Notes: a model not told the origin generated them from the sequence alone. Shown: positions 1 through 9,423, counted from the stretch's first letter. The stretch: 64,000 nucleotides of DNA from Roseicyclus sp. (GCF_018402035.1 NZ_JAGYJN010000001.1:62001-126000), one strand, 5' to 3'. Made by a program: numbers and translations.

Positions 1-40
1 GGTGCATCTGGGCCAAAGGCCTGTCGTGACCCGCCATCGG

Positions 41-61
41 CCTCCCCCACGCTGCGGGAGG
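41..61 (+). promoter_or_regulatory. SD-sequestering hairpin before thiM
   Basis: CCTCCC (41-46) can pair with GGGAGG (56-61), and the second arm is the ribosome-binding site of thiM. The hairpin would therefore mask translation initiation. It could be the expression platform of a TPP riboswitch, but no aptamer core is present in the 40 bases available to the left, so this stays a guess. Bases 3-29 could be the last codons of an upstream gene ending in TGA at 27-29; too little is visible to name it. Confidence 0.35.
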
Positions 62-66
62 ATGTG

Positions 67-855
67 ATGAACGACACCGGCCAGTATTTGCACCAAATGC
101 GCGCCACCGCGCCCTTGGTCCACAACATCACCAATTACGTCGCCATGAACATCATGGCCAATGTGCTGCTTGCCGCCGGGGCTTCGCCCGCCATGGTCCA
201 TGCCCGCGAGGAGGTGGCGGAGTTTGCGGGGCTGTCGCAAGCGCTGAGCGTGAATATCGGCACGCTCGATGCCCCATGGGCCGAGGCGATGGAGATGGCC
301 GCCGCTGTCATGGCGGGGGCAGGGCGGCCTTGGGTGCTAGACCCCGTGGGGGTCGGGGCCACGCGCTATCGTCAGGAGGTCTGCGCGCGGCTGCTCCATC
401 TGCGCCCAAGCGTGATCCGGGGCAATGCGTCGGAGGTTCTGGCGCTTGCGGGGTTGGGGGCCAAGGGGCGCGGTGCCGATGCCGCCGACCCGGTCGAGGC
501 GGCCGAGGCTGCGGCGCGCGATCTGGCCCGCGCCACGGGCGGTGTCGTCGCGGTCTCGGGGGCGGTCGATTACATCACCGATGGCACGGCGGCCTATCGT
601 GTCGCCAACGGCCATGATTTGATGCCGCGCGTCACTGCCTTGGGCTGTTCGCTCAACGGCGTGATCGCGGCGTTTCTGGTGGGCCAAGCGGCATTGCCCG
701 CGACGGTGGCTGCCATGGCCTATTACGGGCTGGCAGGCGAGATTGCCGCGCAAGGCGCGCGCGGCCCCGGCGGGTTTCAATCGGCGTTCCTTGATGCGCT
801 CTACACGATCACGCCCGAGGATCTGAGCGCGGGCGCACGGATCACCCAAGCATGA
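67..855 (+). CDS. thiM: Hydroxyethylthiazole kinase ThiM
   Basis: Phosphorylates 4-methyl-5-(2-hydroxyethyl)thiazole with ATP, the thiazole-salvage branch of thiamine synthesis in the cytoplasm. The 262-residue protein has the family length and motifs: PLVHNITNYV (16-25), LDPVGVGAT (91-99), RGNASEV (118-124), and a GC-S/N loop with Cys194 near the anion hole. The usual TGTGC there is shortened to ALGC. ATG 67 is preferred over the in-frame GTG at 64 because GGGAGG (56-61) lies 5 bases upstream. First gene of a tightly coupled operon; its stop overlaps the thiE start (ATGA). Confidence 0.95.
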   Translation: MNDTGQYLHQMRATAPLVHNITNYVAMNIMANVLLAAGASPAMVHAREEVAEFAGLSQALSVNIGTLDAPWAEAMEMAAAVMAGAGRPWVLDPVGVGATRYRQEVCARLLHLRPSVIRGNASEVLALAGLGAKGRGADAADPVEAAEAAARDLARATGGVVAVSGAVDYITDGTAAYRVANGHDLMPRVTALGCSLNGVIAAFLVGQAALPATVAAMAYYGLAGEIAAQGARGPGGFQSAFLDALYTITPEDLSAGARITQA

Positions 856-1463
856 TTGGCCCGCTTTACGTCGTAACCGACGCGCAAGCCCCGCTGCCCG
901 TGCCCGATCAGGTGCGCGCGGCGGCCAAGGGTGGGGCGCGCATCATCCAGATCCGCGACAAGACAGCCTCTGACGCCGAGATCGCGGCGCTTTTGCGCGC
1001 GATCTTGCCCGAGATGGAAGCGATGGGTGTGTGCCTGATCGTCAATGACCGGGTCGAGGTGGCGCTTTCGGTAGGCGCGCATGGGCTCCATATCGGGCAA
1101 GGCGATGGTGATCCGCTGGCAATCCGTCGGCGTCTGCCACCGGGGATGATCCTTGGCCTGTCGGTCGAGACCGAAGATCAGGCCCGCCTTGTGCCGCCCT
1201 GCGTCGATTATGCCGGTGTCGGTCCGGTGCGCGCCACGGCGACCAAGCCCGACCATGCCGCCCCCACGGGCTTTGCGGGGCTCGCCCGGATAACGGCGCT
1301 TTTGCCCATGCCAAGCTACGCCATCGGCGGGCTGAAACCCGGCGATGCGGGCGCCGTGCGCGGGGCGGGGGCGGTCGGCATGGCGGTCGTCAGTGCCGTA
1401 ACCCGCGCCCCTGACCCCGTGGCTGCCACCCGTGCGCTGATTGCAGAATGGAAGGCCGCATGA
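852..1463 (+). CDS. thiE: Thiamine-phosphate synthase ThiE
   Basis: Joins HMP-pyrophosphate and thiazole phosphate to give thiamine monophosphate. The 203-residue TIM barrel shows QIRDK (33-37), the substrate loop around His80 (HIGQGDGD), the GPVxxTxTK phosphate motif (about 124-132) and AIGG (157-160). The start overlaps the thiM stop and the stop overlaps the thiD start, both as ATGA, so the three enzymes are translationally coupled. The GPVRATATK variant of the usual GPVF(A/P)TxTK is mildly unusual but keeps the TK. Confidence 0.95.
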   Translation: MIGPLYVVTDAQAPLPVPDQVRAAAKGGARIIQIRDKTASDAEIAALLRAILPEMEAMGVCLIVNDRVEVALSVGAHGLHIGQGDGDPLAIRRRLPPGMILGLSVETEDQARLVPPCVDYAGVGPVRATATKPDHAAPTGFAGLARITALLPMPSYAIGGLKPGDAGAVRGAGAVGMAVVSAVTRAPDPVAATRALIAEWKAA

Positions 1464-2266
1464 TCCCCAATATCCTCTCCATCGCTGGTTCTGATCCTTC
1501 GGGGGGCGCGGGTATTCAGGCCGATCTCAAGGCGATCTCGGCCAATGGCGGCTATGCCATGGCCGTGATCACGGCGCTGACGGCGCAGAACACCCAAGGC
1601 GTGCGCGCCGTGCAGATGATCGAGCCGGAGATGGTCGCGGCACAGATCGCCGCGATCCGCGAAGATATCGCCATTCACGCGGTTAAGATCGGCATGCTGG
1701 GCACAGCACCCATCATTCGGGCCGTCATGGGGGCGCTTGGTGGGCTGGACGCGCCGATCGTGCTTGACCCGGTCATGGTCGCCAAAAGCGGCGACCGCTT
1801 GCTGTTGGAAGACGCCGTGGCGGCGTTGCGCGCGAGTTTGGCGCATGCCACGGTCATCACCCCGAACCTGCCCGAAGCAGCGGATTTGTTGGGTGCGCAC
1901 GAGGCCACCAGCCGCGCGGAAATGGCAGCGCAGGCGCAGGCGCTTTTGACCTTGGGGCCGAAAGCCGTGCTGCTCAAGGGCGGGCATCTGCCGGGTGGCG
2001 ATTGCCCCGATATTTTGGCGGGGTCAAACGGGCTCACATGGCTGCCCGGCCCGCGCCAGATCACCCGCAAGACCCATGGCACGGGCTGCACGCTATCATC
2101 GGCGCTGGCCTGTTTTCTGGGCCACGGCCTGCCCCTCGATCAGGCGGCGGCGCGCGCCAAAGACTATGTCGCGCGCGCCATCGCAGGGGCCGATGCGCTG
2201 AACGTGGGCCAAGGCCATGGGCCCACCCATCATTTCCACGCTTTCCCACAGGAGTTGCTGCCATGA
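1460..2266 (+). CDS. thiD: Hydroxymethylpyrimidine (phosphate) kinase ThiD
   Basis: Ribokinase-fold kinase that phosphorylates HMP and HMP-phosphate to supply the pyrimidine half of thiamine. The 268-residue protein has the N-terminal AGSDPSGGAGIQADLK signature (9-24) and the anion-hole/catalytic GTGC at 207-210, and matches the family length. An upstream in-frame ATG at 1448 exists, but ATG 1460 overlaps the thiE stop in the same ATGA arrangement as the rest of the operon and starts exactly at the conserved MIPNILSIAGSD. With thiM and thiE it makes a complete salvage route. Confidence 0.95.
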   Translation: MIPNILSIAGSDPSGGAGIQADLKAISANGGYAMAVITALTAQNTQGVRAVQMIEPEMVAAQIAAIREDIAIHAVKIGMLGTAPIIRAVMGALGGLDAPIVLDPVMVAKSGDRLLLEDAVAALRASLAHATVITPNLPEAADLLGAHEATSRAEMAAQAQALLTLGPKAVLLKGGHLPGGDCPDILAGSNGLTWLPGPRQITRKTHGTGCTLSSALACFLGHGLPLDQAAARAKDYVARAIAGADALNVGQGHGPTHHFHAFPQELLP

Positions 2267-3027
2267 CGCGCGCGCTTTCCGATCAGACCGTTCTTGTCAC
2301 CGGCGCGGGGCGCGGCCTTGGCGCCGCCATCGCGCGCGCCTTTGCTCGCGAGGGTGCAAAGGTCGCGATCAACTATCGCAACAGCCGCGAAGGGGCTGAG
2401 GCCTTGGCGGCAGAGCTTGGCCTCCGCGCCGCCGCCTTTCAGGGCGATGTGACCGATCCTGTCTCGGTCGCGGCGATGGTGGACCAGATCACCACGCAGT
2501 TCGGCGCGCCCGATGTGCTGGTGCACAACGCCTTGGCCGATTTTGCCTTCAACGGCGATGCGCGCCACAGCCTCGACCAGATGGCATGGGCCGAGATCGC
2601 GGCGCAGGCCGAGACGGCGGTGGGCGGCGCGCTTCATTGCATCACGGCGCTGCGGCCCCATTTCGCGGCCCAAGGCTATGGGCGCGTCATCACCATTGGC
2701 ACGAACCTGATGCAAAACCCGGTCGTGCCCTATCACGACTACACCGCCGCCAAGGGCGCGCTTTTGGCGCTGACACGGACAGCGGCGAAAGAGCTTGGGC
2801 CATTGGGCGTGACGGTCAACATGGTCTCGGGCGGATTGCTTCGCACCACCGATGCAAGTGCCGCCACGCCCGAATTCGTGTTCGACATCGTGGCCAGCCA
2901 AACGCCGCTTGGCCATGTCACCACACCGGCCGAGATGGCCGATGCGGTGCTGTTTTTCGCCTCACCTTGGAGCCGGGCAGTGACAGGGCAGAACCTGATC
3001 GTAGATGGTGGCTTGGTCTTTGGGTGA
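2263..3027 (+). CDS. SDR-family oxidoreductase coupled to thiD
   Basis: Classical short-chain dehydrogenase of 254 residues with the nucleotide motif TGAGRGLG (13-20) and the catalytic YxxxK as Tyr160/Lys164. The usual catalytic Ser region reads IGTNL, so Thr or Asn occupies the position. Annotators would call it FabG-like 3-oxoacyl reductase; the true substrate is unknown. ATG 2263 overlaps the thiD stop (ATGA); the much longer open frame upstream is thiD read out of frame and is not used. Coupling to thiamine salvage is odd, since no SDR step is known there; it may simply be co-transcribed. Confidence 0.85.
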   Translation: MTRALSDQTVLVTGAGRGLGAAIARAFAREGAKVAINYRNSREGAEALAAELGLRAAAFQGDVTDPVSVAAMVDQITTQFGAPDVLVHNALADFAFNGDARHSLDQMAWAEIAAQAETAVGGALHCITALRPHFAAQGYGRVITIGTNLMQNPVVPYHDYTAAKGALLALTRTAAKELGPLGVTVNMVSGGLLRTTDASAATPEFVFDIVASQTPLGHVTTPAEMADAVLFFASPWSRAVTGQNLIVDGGLVFG

Positions 3028-3927
3028 TCAGGTCAAACGAGCCGGAAAGCCCTCGGCCCTCAGATCGGTGCCGAGCGCATCCTCGAGCAGTTTGACGATC
3101 TGGGTCGATTGCGCCTCGCCGCCATAGGCGGCCTTGCCCTTGACGAAGGTCTGGTTGGTCATGCCCGCCAGATCGAGCGGCACGCCAAACTCGCGGCCAA
3201 AGCCCATGGCAAAGCCCAGATCCTTGAGCGCCAAATCCATCGAAAACGCGATGTCGTAGCTGCCGTTCAGGATCAGCTGCCCCTCGGTCTCATGGACAAA
3301 GGAGCTGCCCGAGGAGGCGGTGATCGCCTCCCACGCGGTTTTGAGGTCAAGCCCGCCGCGCTTGGCCAGCATGAGCGCTTCGCCATCGGCCACCAGATGG
3401 ATGAAGGCCAGCATGTTGGTGATCACCTTGATGATCGCGGCACTGCCCAAGGGGCCCATATGGAACAGCTTGTTGCCGATCACCTCAAGCGCGGGGCGGT
3501 GAAGTGCCACGAGATCAGCGTCGCCGCCCGCAAGCACCGTGATCTCGCCGCGCGCGGCCAGATGCACGCCGCCTGTCACGGGTGCCTCGAGCAAGCGGAT
3601 ACCGGCGGCTTCGGCAATCGCACCCAGCCGCACGATGTCGTCGCGCCCAAGGGTGGAGTTCTCGATCCATGTCGCGCCCGGCTTCATCTTGGGCAGGATC
3701 TCGGCCAGCACCAGTTCGGAAACAGCGGGTGAGGGCAGGCAGGTGAAGACGTGATCGGTGGCGGCTGCAACCTCGGCGGCACTTCCCGCGACCGTCGCCC
3801 CCATTTCGGACAGCCGCAGCGCAAGGCTGGGGTCGCGGTCATAGACCGTCACCTGATGGCCCGCGCGGATCAGGCTTGCCGCGATATGCCCGCCCAGATT
3901 GCCCAAACCGATATAGCCGTAATTCAT
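3028..3927 (-). CDS. 3-hydroxyisobutyrate dehydrogenase-like NAD(P) oxidoreductase
   Basis: Beta-hydroxyacid dehydrogenase family, 299 residues. The Rossmann motif GLGNLG is at 7-12, the substrate-binding signature EAPVTGG at 114-120, and the catalytic lysine is Lys167 (GSAAIIKVITNM, a divergent form of the usual GxGxxxK). The start at 3927 overlaps the stop of the upstream aldehyde dehydrogenase (ATGA), which rules out the longer frame. It is last in a five-gene minus-strand operon with methylated-amine enzymes and probably oxidises a hydroxy-acid or reduces a semialdehyde made by that pathway. Convergent with the thiD-coupled SDR with no gap. Confidence 0.85.
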   Translation of the reverse strand: MNYGYIGLGNLGGHIAASLIRAGHQVTVYDRDPSLALRLSEMGATVAGSAAEVAAATDHVFTCLPSPAVSELVLAEILPKMKPGATWIENSTLGRDDIVRLGAIAEAAGIRLLEAPVTGGVHLAARGEITVLAGGDADLVALHRPALEVIGNKLFHMGPLGSAAIIKVITNMLAFIHLVADGEALMLAKRGGLDLKTAWEAITASSGSSFVHETEGQLILNGSYDIAFSMDLALKDLGFAMGFGREFGVPLDLAGMTNQTFVKGKAAYGGEAQSTQIVKLLEDALGTDLRAEGFPARLT

Positions 3928-5351
3928 GATCCGTATCCCACCAGTGCCTTGATTTCGCAAAAGTCGTGAATGCCCCAATCGGCATATTCCCGGCCATTGC
4001 CCGATTGCTTGTAGCCGCCGAAGGGGGCGAAGGTATCCCAATCGGGGCCGTTGATATTGACCTGTCCCGCGCGCAGCCGCCGCGCGACCTTGCGCGCTTC
4101 TTCCAATGGGCCGGAGACATAGGCGGCAAGGCCGTAAACCGTGTCATTGGCCATGGTGACGGCGTGATCCACGCTGTCATAGCCGATGATCGACAGGACA
4201 GGCCCAAAGATTTCCTCGCGCGCGATGGTCATCTCATGGGTGACATGGCCAAAGACTGTGGGGCGCACGAACCAGCCGTGGTTGATGCCATCGGGGCGGC
4301 CAAGGCCGCCTGCGGCAAGTGTTGCGCCTTCGGCGATGCCGGTCTGGATTAGCCCTTGCACCTTGTCCCATTGCGCGCCCGAGATGAGCGGCCCCATGGT
4401 GACGCTTGGGTCGGCTGGGTCGCCCAAGATCACGGTGTCAGTGGCCGCCCGCGCGGCGGCAAGGGCCGCCTCCATCTTGTTCATCGGCACAAACATGCGC
4501 GTCGGCGCATCGCAGCTTTGGCCTGTATTGCCGAAACAGGCGAGTGTTCCGGCCGCGACGGCTGTCGACAGATCTGCCTCGGGCAGGATGATATTGGCTG
4601 ATTTTCCGCCCAGCTCTTGCGCTACACGCTTGACCGTCGGCGCGGCGGCCTGGGCGACCGCAACACCGGCGCGCGTCGATCCAGTGAAGGAGACCATATC
4701 GACCTGAGGGTGGGCGGCCAGATGCGCGCCGACATCTGCGCCTGTGCCGTTCACAAGGTTGAACACGCCGGGGGGCACACCCGCCTCATCGCATAGCTCG
4801 GCAAAAAGCAGCGCCGACAAAGGCGCCAGTTCCGAGGGTTTCAGCACCATAGTGCAGCCTGCCGCAAGCGCAGGCGCGACCTTGCACACGATCTGGTTCA
4901 TCGGCCAGTTCCACGGCGTGATCAGCGCGCAAACGCCGATCCCCTCGCGGATGATGCGGGTTGACCCGCGCTGTTCTTCCCAATGAAAATCGCGGGCGGC
5001 TTGGATGGTGGTTTCCAGATGGATCTGGCCCGCCCAAGCCTGAGCGTCACGCGCTTGGGTGATGGGGGCGCCCATCTCGGTCGACATGGCCTGTGCGATC
5101 TCGTCATAGCGGGCTTTGTAGGCCGCCAAGATCGCCTCGAGCAGCGCGATCCGATCTGCCACGGGCCAGCTTGAAAACCCCTCGAACGCCCCGCGCGCGG
5201 CCATCACCGCGCGGTCTGCATCTAGGGCATTGCCCACGGCCAGTTCCCCCAGAACCGCCCCCGTGGCGGGCGTAGCAAAGGGCAGCGTCGCGCGGGCAAT
5301 GGGTGCTTGCCACGCCCCCGCGACGTAATGCTGGGAAAGCCGATGCAGCAT
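3924..5351 (-). CDS. Aldehyde dehydrogenase (NAD+), betaine-aldehyde-type
   Basis: Oxidises an aldehyde to the acid with NAD(P)+. The 475-residue protein shows the ALDH core: PWNWP (146-150), catalytic Glu246 in QELGGKS, FTGST (222-226) and nucleophile Cys280 in GNTGQSC. It is a full-length ALDH superfamily member. It sits between the MttB-like gene (6 bases upstream) and the hydroxyisobutyrate-dehydrogenase-like gene (ATGA overlap). In this setting it could oxidise formaldehyde-derived or amine-derived aldehydes, but the substrate cannot be read from sequence. Confidence 0.9.
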   Translation of the reverse strand: MLHRLSQHYVAGAWQAPIARATLPFATPATGAVLGELAVGNALDADRAVMAARGAFEGFSSWPVADRIALLEAILAAYKARYDEIAQAMSTEMGAPITQARDAQAWAGQIHLETTIQAARDFHWEEQRGSTRIIREGIGVCALITPWNWPMNQIVCKVAPALAAGCTMVLKPSELAPLSALLFAELCDEAGVPPGVFNLVNGTGADVGAHLAAHPQVDMVSFTGSTRAGVAVAQAAAPTVKRVAQELGGKSANIILPEADLSTAVAAGTLACFGNTGQSCDAPTRMFVPMNKMEAALAAARAATDTVILGDPADPSVTMGPLISGAQWDKVQGLIQTGIAEGATLAAGGLGRPDGINHGWFVRPTVFGHVTHEMTIAREEIFGPVLSIIGYDSVDHAVTMANDTVYGLAAYVSGPLEEARKVARRLRAGQVNINGPDWDTFAPFGGYKQSGNGREYADWGIHDFCEIKALVGYGS

Positions 5352-5357
5352 CGGCTC

Positions 5358-6926
5358 TTACCGGAAATAGATGTTGAAGCGCGCGCGGATGGCTGTGTCG
5401 ATCTCGGGCGAGACCTGACAGCCCGCGCTGGCCAAGATCGCGTTCTTGCGCGCAATGGCGGTATCAAGCAGCAAGGGTTGGCCCGCTTCGACCCATTCCT
5501 TGGGGCTCATCCGGTTGCCGACCTTGGGATAGATGTATTCCGTCTGCATCAGCCCTAGCGTCTGATCGGTCCCGAGGTAATGGCCGGGGCCACCCAGGCA
5601 CACCTGCTTCATTGCGTCGATCGCGGTGCTGTCCTCGGTCACATCGATGCCGCGCACCAGCCGCATGGCCTGACCCAAAAGGTCGTCGCCCAAGACCAGG
5701 CTTTCCAGACAGAACCCCAAAAGCGAGGCATGCATGCCCACCGCCTCGTAGCACATGTTCAGCCCCGAAAGCCCCGCCAACGCATTGGTGATGCCCTGTT
5801 CCCAGCCCGCCTGCATATCGGGCAGCTTGCTGTCGGAAATCCCCGAGGCCGCCCCACCGGGTAGGTCGTAGAAGCGGTGCATCTGCGCGCAGCCTGCCGT
5901 GAGCAATGCCTGTTCCGCCGATCCGCCCGACATCGCGCCCGTGCGCAGATCGCTGACAAAGGGCCAAGTGCCGAAAATCGCAGGCGCACCCTTCTTGATC
6001 GCGTTGACATAGACCACACCCGCGAGGCACTCGGCCACCGCCTGCACAATCGCCAGTGCGATGGGGGCAGGGGCCGTGGCGCCCGCTTGACCGGCAGAGA
6101 GCAAAAGCATCGGCATGCCACGACGGATGCAATCCTCCATCGTGATGCAGCTTTCCTCGGCGAATTTCATCGGTGGCACGACGAAGCAGTTGGAATTGCT
6201 GACAAAGGGGCGTTCAAGCCACTTCTCTTCGCCGCCCGCCACCATATGCAGCATCTCGAAGCAATCGGCCACATGGGCGGGGTCGCTGAAGGATGTGCCG
6301 ACATGTTTCTTCGTGCCGGCAAGGCAGCCGTAAAGCGTGTTCAGGTCCATCTCGCGATTGTCCTTCACATCGCGGCAGACCATCGTGCGCTGGTAGAAAT
6401 GGATATTGTCGAGATTATCGACGAGGCGGGCAGCATCATAGAGGTCTTGCGCGGTCGACTCGCGATACTCATGCGTGACCGGATCGACGATATGCACCGC
6501 CGCCCCCGCCGTGCCGAAATGCACGTTGGTACCAGACAGATGCATGTCAAACTTGGGGTCGCGCGCATGCAGTGTGATGTTGCGGGCCGCGACAGTCAGC
6601 ATGTCCTCGACTAGCGCACGGGGAAAGCGGATGCGCCCGTCATCGCCCAAGATCGCGCCTGCACCCGTCAGGATCTCGACACCAGAGGGCGGCGCATCGG
6701 CCAGGCCGATCACCTCCAAAGCTTCCAGCGCGCTTTGGTGGATTTTCTGCACCCCTGCATCGCTGATCGGGCGGTACTGGCCGCCCGCCATGCCGGGGCG
6801 CACGGGGCGCATATCCTCGGATAAGGGGGCCGCGCGCAGGGCGACGCGGGCCGCACGCCCACCTGAGCGCCGCGCGCGTGCGGGTTCGCAGGTTTCGCCG
6901 ATTTCCAGCATTTCATCATTTGCCAT
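5358..6926 (-). CDS. Trimethylamine methyltransferase-family protein (MttB-like, no pyrrolysine)
   Basis: COG5598/MttB-family TIM-barrel protein of 522 residues. The frame is open throughout, so there is no in-frame UAG and it is not a pyrrolysine enzyme. It belongs with the non-Pyl members, of which MtgB, a glycine betaine:corrinoid methyltransferase of anaerobes, is the characterised example. No corrinoid protein (MttC/MtgC) or reductive activase (RamA) gene is seen anywhere in the window, and the neighbours are DMGDH/SARDH-like flavoproteins with folate-binding domains. A role in quaternary-amine (betaine or carnitine-derived) demethylation is inferred. A weak AGGAACGG precedes the start. 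Confidence 0.85.
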   Translation of the reverse strand: MANDEMLEIGETCEPARARRSGGRAARVALRAAPLSEDMRPVRPGMAGGQYRPISDAGVQKIHQSALEALEVIGLADAPPSGVEILTGAGAILGDDGRIRFPRALVEDMLTVAARNITLHARDPKFDMHLSGTNVHFGTAGAAVHIVDPVTHEYRESTAQDLYDAARLVDNLDNIHFYQRTMVCRDVKDNREMDLNTLYGCLAGTKKHVGTSFSDPAHVADCFEMLHMVAGGEEKWLERPFVSNSNCFVVPPMKFAEESCITMEDCIRRGMPMLLLSAGQAGATAPAPIALAIVQAVAECLAGVVYVNAIKKGAPAIFGTWPFVSDLRTGAMSGGSAEQALLTAGCAQMHRFYDLPGGAASGISDSKLPDMQAGWEQGITNALAGLSGLNMCYEAVGMHASLLGFCLESLVLGDDLLGQAMRLVRGIDVTEDSTAIDAMKQVCLGGPGHYLGTDQTLGLMQTEYIYPKVGNRMSPKEWVEAGQPLLLDTAIARKNAILASAGCQVSPEIDTAIRARFNIYFR

Positions 6927-6976
6927 TTGACTGCCCGTTCCTGTTGCCGGTGCCCTCAGCGGGTCGCGCGCGGCGG

Positions 6977-9421
6977 TTACATTCTCACCCGCGCCGAGGC
7001 GGGGTCATACATCGGCGCAAGCGACGCCACGGCCTTGTGCCGCACGCCTGCCACCTCGATCTCGTAGGTTGAGGCCAAAACATCCTCGGCACTCTGACCG
7101 GGGCAGGGCACATAGCCCATCCCGATCGCACCGCCCAAGGCATGGCCGTAATTGCCGCTGGTCACCGGCCCCACGATCTTGCCATCGCGCAAGATCGCCT
7201 CGTTATGGAACAAGAGCGGTTCGGGGTTTTCGAGCCGGAACTGCAGCATCATCCGCGCAAGCCCCTGATCTTGCTTGTGCAGCACCGCGTCGCGGCCGAT
7301 GAAGTCGCCCTTGGTGGTCTTGACCGCAAAGCCCAAGCCCGCCTCCAGCACATGATCCTCATCTGTGATGTCATGGCCGAAATGGCGATAGGCTTTCTCG
7401 ATCCGGCAGCTATCAAGCGTGTGTAGCCCGCAAAGCTTCAGCCCGTGATCGGCACCTGCCGAATGTAAGGACTCAAAGACATGTGCGGCCATATCGGTCG
7501 ACACGTAAAGCTCCCACCCCAGTTCGCCGACGTACGAGATGCGATGCGCCCGCGCGATGCCCAGACCAATCTCGATCTCGCGCGCGGTGCCAAAGGCAAA
7601 GCCTTTGTGACTCAGATCATCGGGGCTGACCGCCGACAAAAGATCGCGCGCTTTCGGCCCCATGACGCAAAACACCGCTTCCGCCGCTGTCATATCGATG
7701 ATGGCGACCGCATCATCGCCTTGATGGCGGCGCAGCCATGCCAGATCGCGTTGAAGCGTCGCCCCCGGCACCACCAACAGATAGGCGGTTTCCGATAGGC
7801 GCGTGACGGTTAGATCGCTTTCGATCCCACCGCGCGGGTTGAGCATTTGGGTATAGACCACGCGGCCCACACCCACATCGACCTGATTGGCGCAGACGCG
7901 GTTGAGAAAGGCGCAAGCCGCGCGCCCCTCGACCCGGATCTTGCCGAAAGAGGTCATGTCGAACAGGCCCACGGCCTCGCGTACCGCCATATGTTCGCGG
8001 CGCTGGTTTTGATGCCAGTTCTGGCGGCCCCAGCTATAACGGTATTCCCGTTCTTGCCCCGGATCGGCGAACCAATTGGCGCGTTCCCAGCCAGCAACCT
8101 CGCCGAACACGGCACCTTCGGCTTTCAGATGCTCGTGGATGGGCGAGCGGCGCACACCGCGCGCGGTTTCCACCTGACGATAGGGCCAGTGATCGGCGTA
8201 AAGCAGGCCCAAGGTCTCGGTCACGCGTTCCTTGAGGTAGCGGCGATTGCGCTGGAAGGGTTGGGCGCGGCGGATATCGACCTCCCAGAGATCAAAGGGC
8301 GGCTCGCCTTCGGTGATCCAATGGGCTAGCGCCATGCCTGCGCCGCCAGACGACACGATCCCGATGGAGTTGTAACCCGCCGCGATCCAGTAACCCTTCA
8401 GTTCCGGCGCCTCGCCCAAATAGTAGCGGTCATCGGGGGTAAAGCTTTCGGGACCGTTGAAGAAGGTGTGGATGCCCGCGGTCTGGAACATCGGCATGCG
8501 CTTGGTTGCCATTTCAAGGATCGGCTCGAAATGCTCGAAATCTTCCGGAAGGGCGTCGAAACAGAAATCCTCGGGGATACCGCCCATGCCCCATGGCTTG
8601 GCCTTGGGCTCGAATGCGCCGAGCATCATCTTACCCGCATCGGATTTGTAATAGGCGCATTCATCAGGCACCCGCAGAACCGGCAAATGGCCAAGCCCCT
8701 CAATAGGTTCGGTGACGAGGTAAAAGTGCTCGCAGGCATGCAGCGGCAAGGTGACGCCCGACTGGGCGGCAAGATCGCGGCCCCACATGCCGCCGCAGTT
8801 GATCACCACATCGGCGGCGATATGGCCCTGTTCGCTGCCATTGTCCCAGTTCACGCCGGTCGCACGCGCGCCATCATCGGTGACAGAAGTGACCTTGACC
8901 CCTTCGATGATCGTGGCGCCCGCCATCCGTGCGCCCTTGGCCAGCGCCATCGCGATATTGGCCGGGTCGCATTGCCCGTCGAGCGGCAGATGCACGGCAC
9001 AGGTGACATCGCCGATTTCCACATGCGGATACATGGCGCGCACTTCGGCGGTGGTGATCTCATGCACCTCGACGCCGAAGGTGCGGGCAACGGTCGCTTG
9101 GCGCAGCAATTCCTCGCGCCGGTCGGCGGTTAGCCCCAGCGAGATGGAGCCGACCTGTCGCATGCCGGTGGCAACGCCGGTTTCCGCCTCCAGCTTGGTG
9201 TAAAGCTCGGCAGAGTATTTGGCCAAGCGCGTCATGTTCTGGCTGCCGCGCAGCTGGCCCACCAGCCCCGCCGCGTGCCATGTGGTGCCGCAGGTCAGCT
9301 GTTTGCGCTCGAGCAGCACGATATCAGTCCAGCCAAGCTTGGCCAGATGATAGGCGACCGAACAGCCAGAGACGCCGCCGCCGATAATCACCGCGCGGGC
9401 GTGCGTTGGGGGTTTTGCCAT
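6977..9421 (-). CDS. FAD-dependent dimethylglycine/sarcosine dehydrogenase-like protein
   Basis: About 814 residues: an N-terminal D-amino-acid-oxidase fold (GGGVSG at 14-19), a TTWHAAG motif whose His49 matches the covalent 8-alpha-FAD histidine of DMGDH/SARDH, then FAO_M and a C-terminal GcvT-type aminomethyltransferase region (from roughly residue 430) that binds tetrahydrofolate. The family removes an N-methyl group and passes it to THF as 5,10-methylene-THF. ATG 9421 lies 2 bases after the upstream stop; a TTG at 9427 is also possible. The TTWHAAGLVGQLRG sequence resembles sarcosine dehydrogenase more than its operon partner does. Confidence 0.9.
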   Translation of the reverse strand: MAKPPTHARAVIIGGGVSGCSVAYHLAKLGWTDIVLLERKQLTCGTTWHAAGLVGQLRGSQNMTRLAKYSAELYTKLEAETGVATGMRQVGSISLGLTADRREELLRQATVARTFGVEVHEITTAEVRAMYPHVEIGDVTCAVHLPLDGQCDPANIAMALAKGARMAGATIIEGVKVTSVTDDGARATGVNWDNGSEQGHIAADVVINCGGMWGRDLAAQSGVTLPLHACEHFYLVTEPIEGLGHLPVLRVPDECAYYKSDAGKMMLGAFEPKAKPWGMGGIPEDFCFDALPEDFEHFEPILEMATKRMPMFQTAGIHTFFNGPESFTPDDRYYLGEAPELKGYWIAAGYNSIGIVSSGGAGMALAHWITEGEPPFDLWEVDIRRAQPFQRNRRYLKERVTETLGLLYADHWPYRQVETARGVRRSPIHEHLKAEGAVFGEVAGWERANWFADPGQEREYRYSWGRQNWHQNQRREHMAVREAVGLFDMTSFGKIRVEGRAACAFLNRVCANQVDVGVGRVVYTQMLNPRGGIESDLTVTRLSETAYLLVVPGATLQRDLAWLRRHQGDDAVAIIDMTAAEAVFCVMGPKARDLLSAVSPDDLSHKGFAFGTAREIEIGLGIARAHRISYVGELGWELYVSTDMAAHVFESLHSAGADHGLKLCGLHTLDSCRIEKAYRHFGHDITDEDHVLEAGLGFAVKTTKGDFIGRDAVLHKQDQGLARMMLQFRLENPEPLLFHNEAILRDGKIVGPVTSGNYGHALGGAIGMGYVPCPGQSAEDVLASTYEIEVAGVRHKAVASLAPMYDPASARVRM

Positions 9422-9423
9422 GA

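Noticed and set aside
1..66. TPP riboswitch upstream of thiM
   Set aside because: No aptamer core sequence is visible in the available bases; only a ribosome-site hairpin is.
5358..6926. Pyrrolysine-containing MttB
   Set aside because: The frame is continuous for 522 codons with no internal UAG, so it is not the Pyl enzyme.
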